The notes: generated from the letters alone by a model not told the origin. DNA of 59,369 nt from Bacteroidota bacterium (GCA_018267875.1 JAFDXP010000090.1:1-59369); one strand, 5' to 3'. Positions 1 to 10,228 are shown, counted from the stretch's first letter. Numbers and translations: made by a program.

Positions 1-1218
1 ACTTTGTTGGAAGATGGCATTGGCGATACGATTCGTGTTTCTTTAACTGAAGACCCTGAATTTGAAATTCCAGTTTGTCGCGACATTGTGAAGCGATATT
101 CAGAAATACACGCCAACATTCATGTTCCACCTGTGGTTGACAAATTGGGCTATGATCCATTTCAATATAAAAGGAGAGGCACCTTCACGGTTGAAAATAT
201 AGGCAGTAAGCGAGTTCCGGTGGTAATTGCAGATATTAGCAAATTACCTATCATCACTCCGGAATCCTTACGCAGTGTGGGTTACACCTACGACAACTTA
301 ACCGACAAATGGCATATTTCAGATCAAGCAGCCGATTATATTTTTACCGGACATCAACTTCCTGACTTTGCATTACCCGGCACTTTGTCGGTCATCGTAT
401 ATCCTGCTACATGGCAAGAAGCTACAGACAAAACGAAAGTATTTCCCCTGTTTCAAGATAGCGGTTATATCGGTGCAACAGAAAAAAGCAAATTGAACTT
501 TGTGATGGTTGATTGTTTTAACGATGATACACCCATCAACGATTTTACCTTTTTAGACTTGCTGAAAAACGACCCGACTGTGGTGCTTTGTTTAAGCAGC
601 AGAAATCAAAATGCGATGCAGAGTGTACGCAGAATGGCATCTGAAATTAGCGTTCGTGGCATCAATAATCCTATTATTTTATTGACCGATAGCAGTTGGA
701 AAACACCCGACGAACACCTAATTCATTTTGCAACCGAAACCGGTGCGCTTATATTAGATGGTTTTGGAGATGGCATTTGTTTAAGCTTTTCAGAAATAGC
801 AGATATGGACTCTGTTCAGGTAAATGGACGCACATATTTACCAGTTAAGGATATTTATCAGTTTACAAACAACACAGCCTTTTCAATTTTACAAGCTGCC
901 CGCACCCGCATCAGCAAAACAGAGTACATCAGTTGTCCCAGTTGCGGCAGAACTCTTTTTGACCTTCAAGAAACAACTGCAAAAATCAGAGCCGCCACCA
1001 ATCATTTGAAAGGTGTAAAAATTGCCATTATGGGGTGTATTGTGAATGGTCCCGGCGAAATGGCAGATGCAGATTTTGGCTATGTAGGCAGCGGACCGGG
1101 AAAAATTACATTGTATAAAAGCAAAGAAGTGATGAAACGTAATATTCCAAGCGAAACAGCTGTGGAAGAATTGATTCAACTGCTAAAAGATAATGGTGTG
1201 TGGATAGATCCGACTTAG
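1..1218 (+). CDS. ispG: 4-hydroxy-3-methylbut-2-enyl diphosphate synthase (IspG/GcpE), C-terminal part
   Basis: IspG carries out the penultimate step of the MEP isoprenoid pathway, reducing methylerythritol cyclodiphosphate to HMBPP with a [4Fe-4S] cluster. The reading frame is open from base 1, so the 5' end lies outside the window. The fragment of about 405 codons ends with the cluster domain: the CPSC pair (bases 934-945), the third cysteine in MGCIVNGPGE (codon 1036-1038) and the fourth ligand, a glutamate (codon 1057-1059). The roughly 300 residues before this fit the central insert of the long IspG form found in Bacteroidota, Chlorobi and plants (family knowledge). Its stop overlaps the stop of the convergent O-antigen ligase gene. 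Dxr, the second enzyme of the same pathway, is encoded at 50.2-51.3 kb. Confidence 0.95.
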   Translation, partial: TLLEDGIGDTIRVSLTEDPEFEIPVCRDIVKRYSEIHANIHVPPVVDKLGYDPFQYKRRGTFTVENIGSKRVPVVIADISKLPIITPESLRSVGYTYDNLTDKWHISDQAADYIFTGHQLPDFALPGTLSVIVYPATWQEATDKTKVFPLFQDSGYIGATEKSKLNFVMVDCFNDDTPINDFTFLDLLKNDPTVVLCLSSRNQNAMQSVRRMASEISVRGINNPIILLTDSSWKTPDEHLIHFATETGALILDGFGDGICLSFSEIADMDSVQVNGRTYLPVKDIYQFTNNTAFSILQAARTRISKTEYISCPSCGRTLFDLQETTAKIRAATNHLKGVKIAIMGCIVNGPGEMADADFGYVGSGPGKITLYKSKEVMKRNIPSETAVEELIQLLKDNGVWIDPT

Positions 1219-2672
1219 CTTAAAAGGGCTGTTTCTGTTTCCAGCTCTTTACTTTTCCTATCAAGCACTACCAAAAGGGCGATGGACAAATAAAACAATG
1301 CGCCGACCTTGTGGGTTTCTAATAATTCAGAAAAGAAATTATTGATAAAACTTGCTGCGAACATCATAGCAAGAGCCAATGTTACTTTCTTGTAAAAACG
1401 ATCTTTAAAACGGAAGTAAACTTTTTGAGCTTGAGCAAAGAAAACGGCCACTAAAATTGCATACAGAATCATGGCAGGCCATCCTTGCTCCACAAGCATG
1501 TAGAGAAAATAGTTGTGTGTGGTTGAGCGTTCGTTATTTCTACTTACGTATGTGCGAAATGCGGAAACAGCATAAGGTTTATAAAAGTAGTAAAATGAAT
1601 TGGGCCCATAACCGGTCAATGGTCTATCCGTACTCATTCGCACACCCGCAATCCAACGATACAGACGCTCCATCGAAGACATATCTTCGCCACGAAAGGT
1701 AGCAATTACATGGTCTGTCCAAGTTTTGTGCATGTATGTTCGCTCGAAAGTGGGGCGAAAATCCATGTACTTATTATTGTGAACCATGTAAAATATCAAG
1801 AGCATCATCAATACATAAAACGCAGGCATAATAAAGTTTACCAAGCGAAGTCGAATTGCAAAATAGATTGCTACGGCAAAAATCACTGCTAGCATGGCAG
1901 CACGAGCATAAGTCAAATAAATAGCCGGCAAAAAGAAAATAATCAAAGCTAAAATTGAGCCTCTTACGATCCAGTTTTTGCCTTTTGATAGTGAAAATCC
2001 GATACAAAGCACCGGAAAAAACATTGATAAAATGGTGGAGTAATCCACATGATTATAATACAGTCCGCCAATTGCTTTCTCAACTTTTCTGAAGTTGAAG
2101 CCAATTTTATAATGACGATAAAAAATAATGGCAGCCGTAATAAAAATAGGGATTGCTAACAAAACAAATGCTTTTCGGAAATCTTTCTTTTCACGAAAAA
2201 CAAACAAGGGTAGCACAAAAAAGGAAACCATGAACCAACATTTTGCCAACAAAAATTTGATGGAATAAAAAGGCTCTTTTGAAAAGGAAACCGCTACCAG
2301 CAGCCAAATAAATTGAAGTACGATAATTACCGTAAGAGGATTTTGCCACCACCATCGTGGAATTATTTGCGGGTTGCGTGCCCAATTGAGAATAAACACC
2401 AAAAGAAACAGCCACATGATGGGTTCGTCAGGCACCGAAGTGGACAAGGTGTCGTTCAAGAACCATATCTGAATGGAAGCAGGAATTGAAAAAAGGAATA
2501 TCCAATAAGCAGCCTTCCAATTTAAGAGCGTTAGGATGATGAACAGATAAATAAACGGAACGACAGCAAATAAATATTCTCCGGTAAGAGCAAATAGCAA
2601 AATGCTTAGCAGAACTAAGCTCAGTCCTACAATACGAGAAATGATATTATTGAAGTCGAACAGTTGGGTCAT
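1215..2672 (-). CDS. O-antigen ligase/polymerase-type membrane protein (Wzy_C family)
   Basis: A protein of 485 residues with about ten or more hydrophobic membrane segments. The signature of the Wzy_C/WaaL family is visible: a large extracytoplasmic loop with GYGPNSF, followed by the THNYFLYMLVEQGWP stretch and more membrane helices. Such proteins join or polymerise lipid-linked polysaccharide repeats on the periplasmic face of the inner membrane. The start is one base after the stop of the upstream Wzz-like gene, so the two are almost certainly co-transcribed. Whether it is a ligase, an O-antigen polymerase or an exopolysaccharide polymerase cannot be told from sequence alone. Confidence 0.85.
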   Translation of the reverse strand: MTQLFDFNNIISRIVGLSLVLLSILLFALTGEYLFAVVPFIYLFIILTLLNWKAAYWIFLFSIPASIQIWFLNDTLSTSVPDEPIMWLFLLVFILNWARNPQIIPRWWWQNPLTVIIVLQFIWLLVAVSFSKEPFYSIKFLLAKCWFMVSFFVLPLFVFREKKDFRKAFVLLAIPIFITAAIIFYRHYKIGFNFRKVEKAIGGLYYNHVDYSTILSMFFPVLCIGFSLSKGKNWIVRGSILALIIFFLPAIYLTYARAAMLAVIFAVAIYFAIRLRLVNFIMPAFYVLMMLLIFYMVHNNKYMDFRPTFERTYMHKTWTDHVIATFRGEDMSSMERLYRWIAGVRMSTDRPLTGYGPNSFYYFYKPYAVSAFRTYVSRNNERSTTHNYFLYMLVEQGWPAMILYAILVAVFFAQAQKVYFRFKDRFYKKVTLALAMMFAASFINNFFSELLETHKVGALFYLSIALLVVLDRKSKELETETALLS

Positions 2673-2673
2673 C

Positions 2674-3648
2674 TTAATCTCTGGCTAAAACTACCTCGCG
2701 ATAGTATGTGGTTAGCAACACAAAAAACACACTGAAAAACAAACCGACCAAAAAGCTAGCAGCTATAATTAACCAACCAGAAGGACCGGCCGGCGTAACA
2801 GGCGGTCGAGCAATGGTAATAGAATGTAGCAATTTTATTTCATTAGGGCCCACACCGGTTGAATATTGCTCCATTAATGAAACATATTTAGCACGATCAG
2901 AAACCAACATATCTTTTGTTGCTTCAAAATTTTGAATTACTTCTACAAAACGACCTGCGTTAGGTCCTCCATTGGTTTTGATATTCCCTGTAATCAAATT
3001 GACCCGAGCAGGGCTAATCAGATCTGTGATGCCCGATTGTTGCCGAAGAATGGCGAGTGTGTCTGTCAGTGAAGCGATGGAACTATCCAAATTTTGTAAA
3101 CGGTTTTGAATAGAGATATATACACTCCGTTTTTTTTGATTGTAGAAGTTCCGGTAGCCTAATTCTAATTGCTTTACGGCTTCGTTAGCTACATTCGCAC
3201 TCATCCAAGGATCCTTATCCTTAAATGTCAACTCAAGCAGTTTATATTCAGTTCGAGTAATGTTTAGGCTTTTTGAAAAACGTTCTTTTAGCATTTGGCG
3301 TTCGTAAACATCATCCATGTGCAACTGATGAGCCTTATCATAAGTGCTATTCCGAATGATGGTTGCGATGATGGTATCGCTTTCTGATAATGCTATTACA
3401 CGATCAATATCATCTTCATCGCCAAAATAGTCGGTGTAGCGGCTATCGGCTCCGGCAAAAATGCTGGAACGGTCGGCAAATATGGGATTGCTAACGAAGA
3501 AGGCAGCCTTAGCTTCATATTTTTTCTTGCTTATCAGATGAAAAGCAAGCCCGACCAACATGGCGGCAAGCGATACACCCATGATAAAGCGCCAACGACG
3601 TTGAATGATGCGAATGACCTCTATTAGGTCGAAGCGAAATGTGCTCAT
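2674..3648 (-). CDS. Wzz-like polysaccharide chain-length determinant / copolymerase
   Basis: A 324-residue inner-membrane protein with the Wzz topology: an N-terminal helix near residues 20-40, a long periplasmic coiled-coil-rich middle, and a C-terminal helix (GWLIIAASFLVGLFFSVFF) preceded by the family's proline-rich stretch (IARPPVTPAGP). It has no C-terminal tyrosine kinase domain. I chose the ATG at 3648 (MSTFRFDLIEV) because the longer open frame runs back into prfA and carries no recognisable Wzz sequence; a TAnnTTTG promoter box at 3672-3679 fits this start. It is followed after one base by the O-antigen-ligase-like gene, which suggests joint control of length and ligation of a surface polysaccharide. 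Confidence 0.85.
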   Translation of the reverse strand: MSTFRFDLIEVIRIIQRRWRFIMGVSLAAMLVGLAFHLISKKKYEAKAAFFVSNPIFADRSSIFAGADSRYTDYFGDEDDIDRVIALSESDTIIATIIRNSTYDKAHQLHMDDVYERQMLKERFSKSLNITRTEYKLLELTFKDKDPWMSANVANEAVKQLELGYRNFYNQKKRSVYISIQNRLQNLDSSIASLTDTLAILRQQSGITDLISPARVNLITGNIKTNGGPNAGRFVEVIQNFEATKDMLVSDRAKYVSLMEQYSTGVGPNEIKLLHSITIARPPVTPAGPSGWLIIAASFLVGLFFSVFFVLLTTYYREVVLARD

Positions 3649-3671
3649 GTAACTTATACTAAAAAGGTTTG

Positions 3672-3679
3672 CAAAAATA
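3672..3679 (-). promoter_or_regulatory. Promoter -7 box for the wzz-like/ligase operon
   Basis: TATTTTTG on the minus strand, an exact match to the Bacteroidota consensus TAnnTTTG. It lies 23 bases before the ATG at 3648 and inside the 3' end of prfA, giving a predicted leader of about 17 bases. Confidence 0.5.
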
Positions 3680-3691
3680 TCTTGAAAAGGT

Positions 3692-4768
3692 TTACAATAC
3701 GGTTTCTCCTGCTTGCATTTTTTCTGCGTTTTCAGCAAATTGAAGTGCTTCAATCATTTCCTGAATATTTCCATTCATAAAATCATCTAAATTGTAAATT
3801 GTCATATTGATTCTATGGTCGGTAACACGTCCTTGTGGATAGTTGTATGTTCTGATTTTAGCAGATCGGTCGCCGGTGCTAACCAAGCTTTTTCTACGTC
3901 GAGAAATTTCTTCTTCATGTTTTCTCACTTGTTCTTCATACAATTTAGTACGCATCATTTGGGTTGCCTTTTCACGGTTTCCTAACTGAGTGCGTTCTGT
4001 TTGGCATGTAATCACAGTGCCGGTGGGAACGTGTGTAAGAATGACTTTAGTTTCCACCTTGTTCACATTTTGTCCGCCTGCTCCCCCACTTCGTGCTGTT
4101 TCCATTTTGAGGTCGCTTTCTTTCAATTCAAAATCTATTTCTTCGGCTTCGGGCATTACAGCTACGGTTGCAGCAGAAGTGTGTACTCTGCCGCTGGCTT
4201 CTGTTGACGGTACGCGCTGTACCCGATGTACGCCACTTTCAAATTTAAGAGTCCCATACACATCAACACCAGTAACTTCAAGTTGAAGTTCTTTATAGCC
4301 GCCTACTGTACCTTCTGTTTCAGAAACAATTGCCATTTTCCAGCCCTTCTTTTCACAAAACCGGGTGTACATTCTGGCCAAGTCACCGGCAAATAAACTT
4401 GCTTCGTCGCCACCGGTTCCTGCACGCACTTCAATGATGGCATTTTTTTCGTCTTGAGGATCTTTAGGAATGAGCAGGCGTTTTATTTCCTCTTCTAAAG
4501 CTTCCTTTTGGGTTTCGGCAGAATCCATATCTTCTTTAGCCATGTCTCGCAATTCAGGATCGGACTCTGTCTCTAACACTTCTTTTCCAAAAGCAATTCC
4601 ATCTATGCAAACACGATATTTTTTATAAGCTTCAACTATGGGTTCTAATTTTCTATACTCTTTACTGACCGCTGAAAAGCGTTTATTATCGCTAACAATT
4701 TCAGGATTAGTCAGTGCTATGCCCAAATCATCAAACTTTGCTTTTATGGCTTCTAATTTATCCAGCAT
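3692..4768 (-). CDS. prfA: Peptide chain release factor 1
   Basis: RF1 ends translation at UAA and UAG. The 358-residue length is typical. The GGQ motif that triggers peptidyl-tRNA hydrolysis is at residues 231-233 ([10 protein letters not shown]). The stop-codon reading tripeptide is PST at residues 187-189, the PxT form that separates RF1 from RF2 (SPF). The N-terminal helical domain and the [14 protein letters not shown] stretch are also present. The gene stands alone; its 3' end overlaps the promoter region of the wzz-like gene. No prmC neighbour is visible. Confidence 0.97.
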   Translation of the reverse strand: MLDKLEAIKAKFDDLGIALTNPEIVSDNKRFSAVSKEYRKLEPIVEAYKKYRVCIDGIAFGKEVLETESDPELRDMAKEDMDSAETQKEALEEEIKRLLIPKDPQDEKNAIIEVRAGTGGDEASLFAGDLARMYTRFCEKKGWKMAIVSETEGTVGGYKELQLEVTGVDVYGTLKFESGVHRVQRVPSTEASGRVHTSAATVAVMPEAEEIDFELKESDLKMETARSGGAGGQNVNKVETKVILTHVPTGTVITCQTERTQLGNREKATQMMRTKLYEEQVRKHEEEISRRRKSLVSTGDRSAKIRTYNYPQGRVTDHRINMTIYNLDDFMNGNIQEMIEALQFAENAEKMQAGETVL

Positions 4769-4862
4769 TGAATGTCATAATTAATTTTTAGAAAAAGCCT
4801 TTCACCCTTTTTCGGGTGTGCTTCTTACAATTTCTCTGGTAGGGATCAAAGGGTGTGTTTTT

Positions 4863-4903
4863 GAAAAAAACAAACCGTTAATCTGATCTAACCAGACTAA
4901 CGG
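4863..4903 (-). terminator. Rho-independent terminator after infB
   Basis: An 11-bp stem (4875-4885 with 4893-4903, one G-U pair) and a 7-base loop, followed on the minus strand by TTTGTTTTTTTC (4874 down to 4863). It lies about 20 bases past the infB stop, where the rimP-nusA-infB operon should end. Confidence 0.85.
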
Positions 4904-4924
4904 CTTGAGTGAATTATATATACG

Positions 4925-7900
4925 CTACAAAGTTCGCTTTACTTCAACTTCTTCATAACCTTCAATGATATCTCCTACCCTTACATCATTATAGTTTTTG
5001 ATGCTCATACCACATTCATAGCCGGCTGCTACATCTTTTACATCATCTTTGAAACGCTTGAGGGAAGCCAGATCTCCATTATAGACTACGATGCCATCGC
5101 GAACCAAGTTAACTTTGGTGTTTCGAGTGATTTTTCCATCTAACACATAGCAACCGGCAATGGTACCTACGCCACTAATCTTAAACACTTCACGTACTTC
5201 CACATTAGCAACGGTTTTACGTTCCACTTTAGGTTCAAGCAATCCTTCCATAGCACTCTTGATTTCTTCAATAGCATCATAGATGATTGAGTATGTGCGA
5301 ATTTCAATATTTTCTTGTTCTGCAAGTTTGGATGCTTGCATGGATGGACGAACTTGGAAGCCGATAATGATTGCATCGGAGGCAGTAGCCAACAATACAT
5401 CTGATTCGGTAATTTGACCCACTCCTTTGTGCACTACATTGACTGCTACTTCTTCGGTAGAAAGTTTTTGTAAAGAATCGCTCAAAGCTTCAACGGAGCC
5501 ATCAAAGTCGCCCTTAATGATAACGGCAAGTTCTTTAAAGTTTCCAAGAGCCAAGCGACGTCCAATTTCATCAAGGGTAATATGCTTGCGTGTTCGAATA
5601 CCTTGCTCACGAAGTATTTGAGCGCGATGGTTAGCTACATTTTTAGCTTCGTTTTCATCTTCAAATACTTTAAATTTTTCACCTGCTTGGGGTGCTCCAT
5701 TTAATCCGAGAACTTGGACAGGAGCCGATGGGCCAACAGACTGAACTCGTTGCCCACGCTCATTAAACATAGCTTTGATCTTACCGAAGTATTGTCCACA
5801 AACTACCATTTCGCCTTGATGCAAAGTACCGTTTTGCACAAGAATAGTAGCTTGATAACCACGTCCTTTATCGAGTGAAGCCTCAATAACAGAGCCAGTA
5901 CCTGCTCGATCGGGATTTGCTTTCAATTCTAACAATTCAGCTTCCAAGCCTACTTTTTCCAATAGAAGATCAATATTAATACCCTTCTTAGCTGAAATTT
6001 CTTGGCTTTGGAATTTACCACCCCAGTCTTCTACCAGAATGTTCATTTGTGCTAACTGTTCCTTTATTTTTTCAGGATTAGCACCTTCTTTATCAATTTT
6101 ATTAATGGCAAAAATCATGGGTAGGTTAGCTGCCTGCGCATGTGAAATTGCTTCTTTTGTTTGTGGCATGATGGCATCATCGGCAGCCACTACGATAATA
6201 GCAATATCGGCAACTTTAGCACCCCTTGCACGCATTGCGGTAAAGGCTTCGTGTCCGGGCGTATCTAAGAAGGTTATTTTTTTGCCATCGGCAGTAGTTA
6301 CTTGATAGGCACCAATATGTTGTGTAATTCCTCCGGCTTCACCGGCTACTACGTTAGCACTTCGGACATAGTCCAGCAAGGATGTTTTACCATGATCTAC
6401 GTGTCCCATAATGGTAACAATAGGTGCACGAGGTTTCATATCCTCTTCGTTGTCAATAACTTCTTCTTCGTCTTCTGTTGATTGCTCGAGGTCAATGAAT
6501 TCTACTTCATAACCAAATTCGCCTGCTACCAATTCGATCACCTCGGCATCCAGTCGTTGGTTAATGGACACCATGATGCCCAATCCCATACACTTACTAA
6601 TTACATCTGCAAAACTTACATCAAGCAGGTTTGCAAATTCACTAACCGAAATAAATTCGGTGAGTTGTATTTTGTTTTCGCCGGTATTTAGTTCTGCTGC
6701 TCGTTTTTCGGCAAGCTCTTCTCTTTTAGAACGACGATATTTTGATTTTTGATTTTTTCCGCGTGTATTTCCGGCAAGTTTTGCTTGCGTTTGACGAATT
6801 TTTTCCTGAATAGCTTTTGCATCTACCTCTTGCTGTTGTTGAGTTTGAGGTTGGTTGCCACGGCGATTTCTATCAAATCTATTACCACCAGCCTGTCCAC
6901 CTTGTCCGGTTTGACCACCTTGACCGGGACGACGATCTCCACCGGGGCGGTTGGTATTATTACCCGGACGAGTGCCGCCAGCAGGGCGAGTACTATTGCC
7001 CGGACGAGTGCCACCTGGGCGAGTATCACCTGGGCGATTTCCGCCACCACCGGTTCTGCCATGTTGCTGATCCGTTTTATTGTTTTCAGGCTTTTTCTGA
7101 ACAGGAATTCTTTTGCGGTTACGTTTCTCTTTACTATCTGAGTTTCCGGAAACAGGAAGCTCAATTCTTCCTATAATTTTGGGACCCTCAAGTTTAGGGG
7201 CCTTCATTTCTATGTGTTCAGGTTTTTCTTCTTCAATAGCAGGCGGAGCCGTATTTACCGGAGTTTTTGGCTTTTCTTCAACTGGTTTAGGTGTTGGTTT
7301 AGGCGTTGGTACGGGTGCAGCGTTCTGTGGCGCTTCCGTTTTTTTAGGTGCCTTTTTCTGCTTTTGTGCTTCTACTAAAGAATGATCCTTTACTTCTTCT
7401 TTTTTAGGTTGTTTTATTTCTTTAGCTTTTGGCTTTTCTTCAACCTTTTCCGGTGCAGTATCTTTTTTCTTAGTGCTACCTTTTTTAGGGCGAGAAGAAA
7501 GATTGATTTCATCCAGATTTATTTTTCCAAGGATATTCGGACCTTCTAATTTAGGTGCTTTGTTTTCTATATGCTCAACGGTCGTTTCCTTAGCTTCCTC
7601 CTCAATGGTTTCTACCTTTTTAGATTTTGCCGCTTTTTTCACTATAGGATCAACCGGCTTTTCTTCTTCAACAGGAGCCGCTTTTGGAGCTTCTGGTTCA
7701 GGAAGAGGTTCGGTTTTTATTTCTAAAACTGGTTCCGGCTTGGGTTCCGGCTTGGGCGTTTCAGGTATTACCACAACCGGTTCCGGTTTAGGTTCTGGTT
7801 TAGGTTCCGGTTTAGGTTCTGGAGCTATAGGAATTGGTGGTGGAGGTGGTGGTGCAACAACTTCAACCTTTTTTGCAACCGTTGGTAAAACAGGTTCTTC

Positions 7901-8146
7901 TTCTTTCTTTTTATCTGCTATAGAGCCTTTAGGCAAAGCAATTTCATCACTTTTACGCTTTGTTGCTTTGTCTTTTGCAAACTCAGCCTGCAGCGAATCA
8001 TACATCTCTTCGGTAATCTTAGTATTAGGATTACTCGCGTTAATTTCAAATCCTTTACCGCTAAGAAACTCCACCAGTGTTTCTTTTCCGATATTGAATT
8101 CTTTGGCGGCGGCCAATAATCGCGGTGTTTTCGTTGCTGTTGCCAT
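4925..8146 (-). CDS. infB: Translation initiation factor IF-2
   Basis: IF-2 is the GTPase that brings initiator tRNA to the small ribosomal subunit. The protein is 1073 residues. Residues 1-60 form the IF2_N-like start. Residues 80-440 are low complexity: KPEP repeats (about 108-140), lysine/glutamate-rich stretches, and a glycine/arginine/proline-rich segment (about 363-432). After a second IF2_N-like region comes the G domain (G1 GHVDHGKT, 581-588; [12 protein letters not shown]) and the C-terminal domains. The motif [18 protein letters not shown] occurs twice (about residues 192 and 311). Last gene of the rimP-nusA-infB operon; a strong terminator follows. It also has its own promoter box in the 165-base gap after nusA. 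Confidence 0.97.
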   Translation of the reverse strand: MATATKTPRLLAAAKEFNIGKETLVEFLSGKGFEINASNPNTKITEEMYDSLQAEFAKDKATKRKSDEIALPKGSIADKKKEEEPVLPTVAKKVEVVAPPPPPPIPIAPEPKPEPKPEPKPEPVVVIPETPKPEPKPEPVLEIKTEPLPEPEAPKAAPVEEEKPVDPIVKKAAKSKKVETIEEEAKETTVEHIENKAPKLEGPNILGKINLDEINLSSRPKKGSTKKKDTAPEKVEEKPKAKEIKQPKKEEVKDHSLVEAQKQKKAPKKTEAPQNAAPVPTPKPTPKPVEEKPKTPVNTAPPAIEEEKPEHIEMKAPKLEGPKIIGRIELPVSGNSDSKEKRNRKRIPVQKKPENNKTDQQHGRTGGGGNRPGDTRPGGTRPGNSTRPAGGTRPGNNTNRPGGDRRPGQGGQTGQGGQAGGNRFDRNRRGNQPQTQQQQEVDAKAIQEKIRQTQAKLAGNTRGKNQKSKYRRSKREELAEKRAAELNTGENKIQLTEFISVSEFANLLDVSFADVISKCMGLGIMVSINQRLDAEVIELVAGEFGYEVEFIDLEQSTEDEEEVIDNEEDMKPRAPIVTIMGHVDHGKTSLLDYVRSANVVAGEAGGITQHIGAYQVTTADGKKITFLDTPGHEAFTAMRARGAKVADIAIIVVAADDAIMPQTKEAISHAQAANLPMIFAINKIDKEGANPEKIKEQLAQMNILVEDWGGKFQSQEISAKKGINIDLLLEKVGLEAELLELKANPDRAGTGSVIEASLDKGRGYQATILVQNGTLHQGEMVVCGQYFGKIKAMFNERGQRVQSVGPSAPVQVLGLNGAPQAGEKFKVFEDENEAKNVANHRAQILREQGIRTRKHITLDEIGRRLALGNFKELAVIIKGDFDGSVEALSDSLQKLSTEEVAVNVVHKGVGQITESDVLLATASDAIIIGFQVRPSMQASKLAEQENIEIRTYSIIYDAIEEIKSAMEGLLEPKVERKTVANVEVREVFKISGVGTIAGCYVLDGKITRNTKVNLVRDGIVVYNGDLASLKRFKDDVKDVAAGYECGMSIKNYNDVRVGDIIEGYEEVEVKRTL

Positions 8147-8208
8147 TCGAAAATTTAGTCAATCTTATTTTGCTTCGGTCTGAGCTTCGGCTTTTTTGCT
8201 AAAAGCGA

Positions 8209-8216
8209 CAAACTTA
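8209..8216 (-). promoter_or_regulatory. Internal promoter -7 box for infB
   Basis: TAAGTTTG on the minus strand, an exact TAnnTTTG match in the nusA-infB gap, 63 bases before the infB ATG. It suggests infB can be transcribed separately from rimP-nusA. Confidence 0.4.
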
Positions 8217-8311
8217 CGGCATTTTACTCAATTTAATTTCCGCATTACTCGCGAATTGCGCTTTCCATGCGGTTTTTCGGCTTATTTGTTTACATCAGAC
8301 AGAAGTTGTTA

Positions 8312-9559
8312 TTATTCATTATCAAATTCTGCTTTCAAAATGCGTTGTACATCCTTTGCGGTTACTTCGTCCAGATCTGCTCTACGAACTAAGTCTTCAA
8401 CAGAAAGGTCAAGTACGCTTAAAGCGGTATCACAACCAATGCGCTTCAAGGAATCTATCACCCAACTGTCTATTTCATCGCTAAATTCATCCAGATCAAT
8501 ATCGTAATCCACTTCTTCTTCTTGGGTATCGCGATACACATCAATGGTCATGCCTGTAATCTCCTGTGCTAATTTAATATTTACGCCTTTACGTCCGATT
8601 GCAAGGGAAACTTGCTCGGGGTCAAGATATACATTAGCATGTTTTGTTTCGTTGTTAATATCCATGCGAGTAATTTTTGCCGGTGTCAACGAACGCTGAA
8701 TCAACAACTGAAGGTTATTGGTATAGTTGATAATATCAATATTTTCATTGTGCAACTCTCTTACAATACCATGAATACGGCTTCCTTTCATGCCCACACA
8801 TGCTCCCACGGGATCAATTCGGTCATCGTAGCTTTCCACGGCAACCTTTGCTCTTTCACCCGGTTCACGAACTATTTTCTTCACAACAATAAGCCCATCC
8901 ATTATTTCGGGAACTTCAATCTCCAACAATTTCTCAAGGAATGAAGGGTGTGTTCTGCTCAGAATAATGACCGGTGTATTGTTGCGCATTTCCACTTTTT
9001 TTATGACTGCACGAACTGATTCACCTTTTTTGAAAAAATCGGTTGGAATTTGCTCTGATTTAGGAAGAATCAGTTCATTTCCTTCATCATCCAACAGCAT
9101 AATTTCTTTTTTCCAAATTTGATAAACTTCACCGCTGATGATATCACCTACACGGTCAGCATATTTATCTAACAAGTTTTTCTTTTTCAGATCGCCTATA
9201 CGAGAAGCCAATGTTTGTTTAGCGGCAAGAATAGCACGGCGACCAAAATCCAACACATTAATCTCTTCATACACCTCTTCTCCAACACTGAAATCCGGAT
9301 CAATTAGTAGTGCTTCGGCTAATTCAATTTCTAAGTTATCGTCTTCCGAAAAACCATCTTCTACAATAGTTCGACGGCGAAAAATTTCTAAGTCTCCGGT
9401 TTGGTCATTTACGATCACGTCAAAATTTTCGTCGGTACCGTATTTTTTTCGCAGTAAGGTTTTGAACACGTCCTCAATCACCTTCATGAGGGTAGGACGA
9501 TCAATATTTTCTGCTTCTTTAAAATCCTGAAAAGACTCAATTAGATTGATACTTGCCAT
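8312..9559 (-). CDS. nusA: Transcription termination/antitermination factor NusA
   Basis: NusA binds RNA polymerase and nascent RNA, controlling pausing, termination and antitermination. The 415-residue protein has the N-terminal polymerase-binding domain, an S1 domain (around GDIISGEVYQI), and KH domains (DRIDPVGACVGMKGSRI and VSLAIGRKGVNIKLA). The C-terminal part has one helix-hairpin-helix-like segment (IDSLKRIGCDTALSVLDLS) and is shorter than in E. coli, which has two acidic repeats. It lies between rimP and infB, the near-universal order. Confidence 0.97.
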   Translation of the reverse strand: MASINLIESFQDFKEAENIDRPTLMKVIEDVFKTLLRKKYGTDENFDVIVNDQTGDLEIFRRRTIVEDGFSEDDNLEIELAEALLIDPDFSVGEEVYEEINVLDFGRRAILAAKQTLASRIGDLKKKNLLDKYADRVGDIISGEVYQIWKKEIMLLDDEGNELILPKSEQIPTDFFKKGESVRAVIKKVEMRNNTPVIILSRTHPSFLEKLLEIEVPEIMDGLIVVKKIVREPGERAKVAVESYDDRIDPVGACVGMKGSRIHGIVRELHNENIDIINYTNNLQLLIQRSLTPAKITRMDINNETKHANVYLDPEQVSLAIGRKGVNIKLAQEITGMTIDVYRDTQEEEVDYDIDLDEFSDEIDSWVIDSLKRIGCDTALSVLDLSVEDLVRRADLDEVTAKDVQRILKAEFDNE

Positions 9560-9609
9560 TGTTTTCAGTTTAATTATTATCCCTTCAACGGGTAGCTATT
9601 AGACTATGG

Positions 9610-10068
9610 TTAAAAAACTATTTGAACAATTGATTGTTTGATATCGGAAAATTGAATTTCCACAGATTCAGATTCTTTCTTCTTTGGTATTTTTACAGAT
9701 AATACAATCGCCGTGTCGTTGACTGCTGTCAACACACCTATTGTTTCTTTTTCTTCCTTTAAAAATGAAACTGCTACTGTTCTGCCAATATTTTTTTGAT
9801 ATTGCCGTAAAGATTGTAGTGGTTCATCTACACCGGGGCTGCTTACCTCTAAGGAAAAATCACCATCCGGAAATATTGCCGACTCTTCTAAGAGCGCGTA
9901 TAACCGGTGATTTATCTTAGCGCATTTTTCAATTGAAAACCCGGAATCTGCATCCAGAAACACTTTCACATTGTTGGTAGGCTTCACTTTTATGTTCACC
10001 AAAAACATATCTGTCTCTTCCAAAAGGGGCAAGAGCAGCGACTGAACTTTTTGCAATACTTCTGACAT
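9610..10068 (-). CDS. rimP: Ribosome maturation factor RimP
   Basis: RimP helps assemble the 30S subunit. The 152-residue protein has the family pattern: an N-terminal alpha/beta domain with DADSGFSIEKCAKINH, the LEVSSPGVDEPL signature, and a C-terminal SH3-like barrel. The ATG at 10068 (MSEVLQKVQ) is chosen over an in-frame TTG two codons upstream. It is the first gene of the rimP-nusA-infB operon. Its start codon sits right after a hairpin plus T-run (see the terminator entry), which may attenuate the operon. Confidence 0.93.
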   Translation of the reverse strand: MSEVLQKVQSLLLPLLEETDMFLVNIKVKPTNNVKVFLDADSGFSIEKCAKINHRLYALLEESAIFPDGDFSLEVSSPGVDEPLQSLRQYQKNIGRTVAVSFLKEEKETIGVLTAVNDTAIVLSVKIPKKKESESVEIQFSDIKQSIVQIVF

Positions 10069-10072
10069 AGGC

Positions 10073-10103
10073 AAAAAAACAAGGGAACACCTTTGTGTTC
10101 CCT
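10073..10103 (-). terminator. Terminator-like hairpin in the rimP leader (possible attenuator)
   Basis: A perfect 9-bp stem, AGGGAACAC/GTGTTCCCT (10095-10103 with 10082-10090) with a 4-base loop, then TTG and seven T residues on the minus strand, ending 4 bases before the rimP ATG. It lies downstream of the predicted promoter (10127-10134), and no other minus-strand gene ends nearby. An operon-leader attenuator is therefore more likely than a terminator for a preceding gene. Confidence 0.6.
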
Positions 10104-10126
10104 GTTCTAAAGAATTAAATCCGGTG

Positions 10127-10134
10127 CAAAAGTA
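10127..10134 (-). promoter_or_regulatory. Promoter -7 box for rimP-nusA-infB
   Basis: TACTTTTG on the minus strand, an exact TAnnTTTG match. The predicted transcript would start near 10120 and have a leader of about 50 bases holding the hairpin at 10082-10103. Confidence 0.55.
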
Positions 10135-10228
10135 GTGTTTTTTTTGTTTCCGAAAAAAATAATTAGTGCTAAAATTTGTAGCGCTTATGAATTATGGTTT
10201 CCTTAACGGCTATTAGGGCTTCTATAGC

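Noticed and set aside
4801..4860. GGGTG-containing sequences upstream of prfA, similar to the repeated motif
   Set aside because: They lack the CGGG end and the A-tract arrangement; the similarity is limited to GGGTG and T-runs.
6749..8183. Long plus-strand frames opposite infB
   Set aside because: They are shadows of the KPEP and Gly/Arg-rich low-complexity region of IF-2; the minus-strand frame has all IF-2 motifs.
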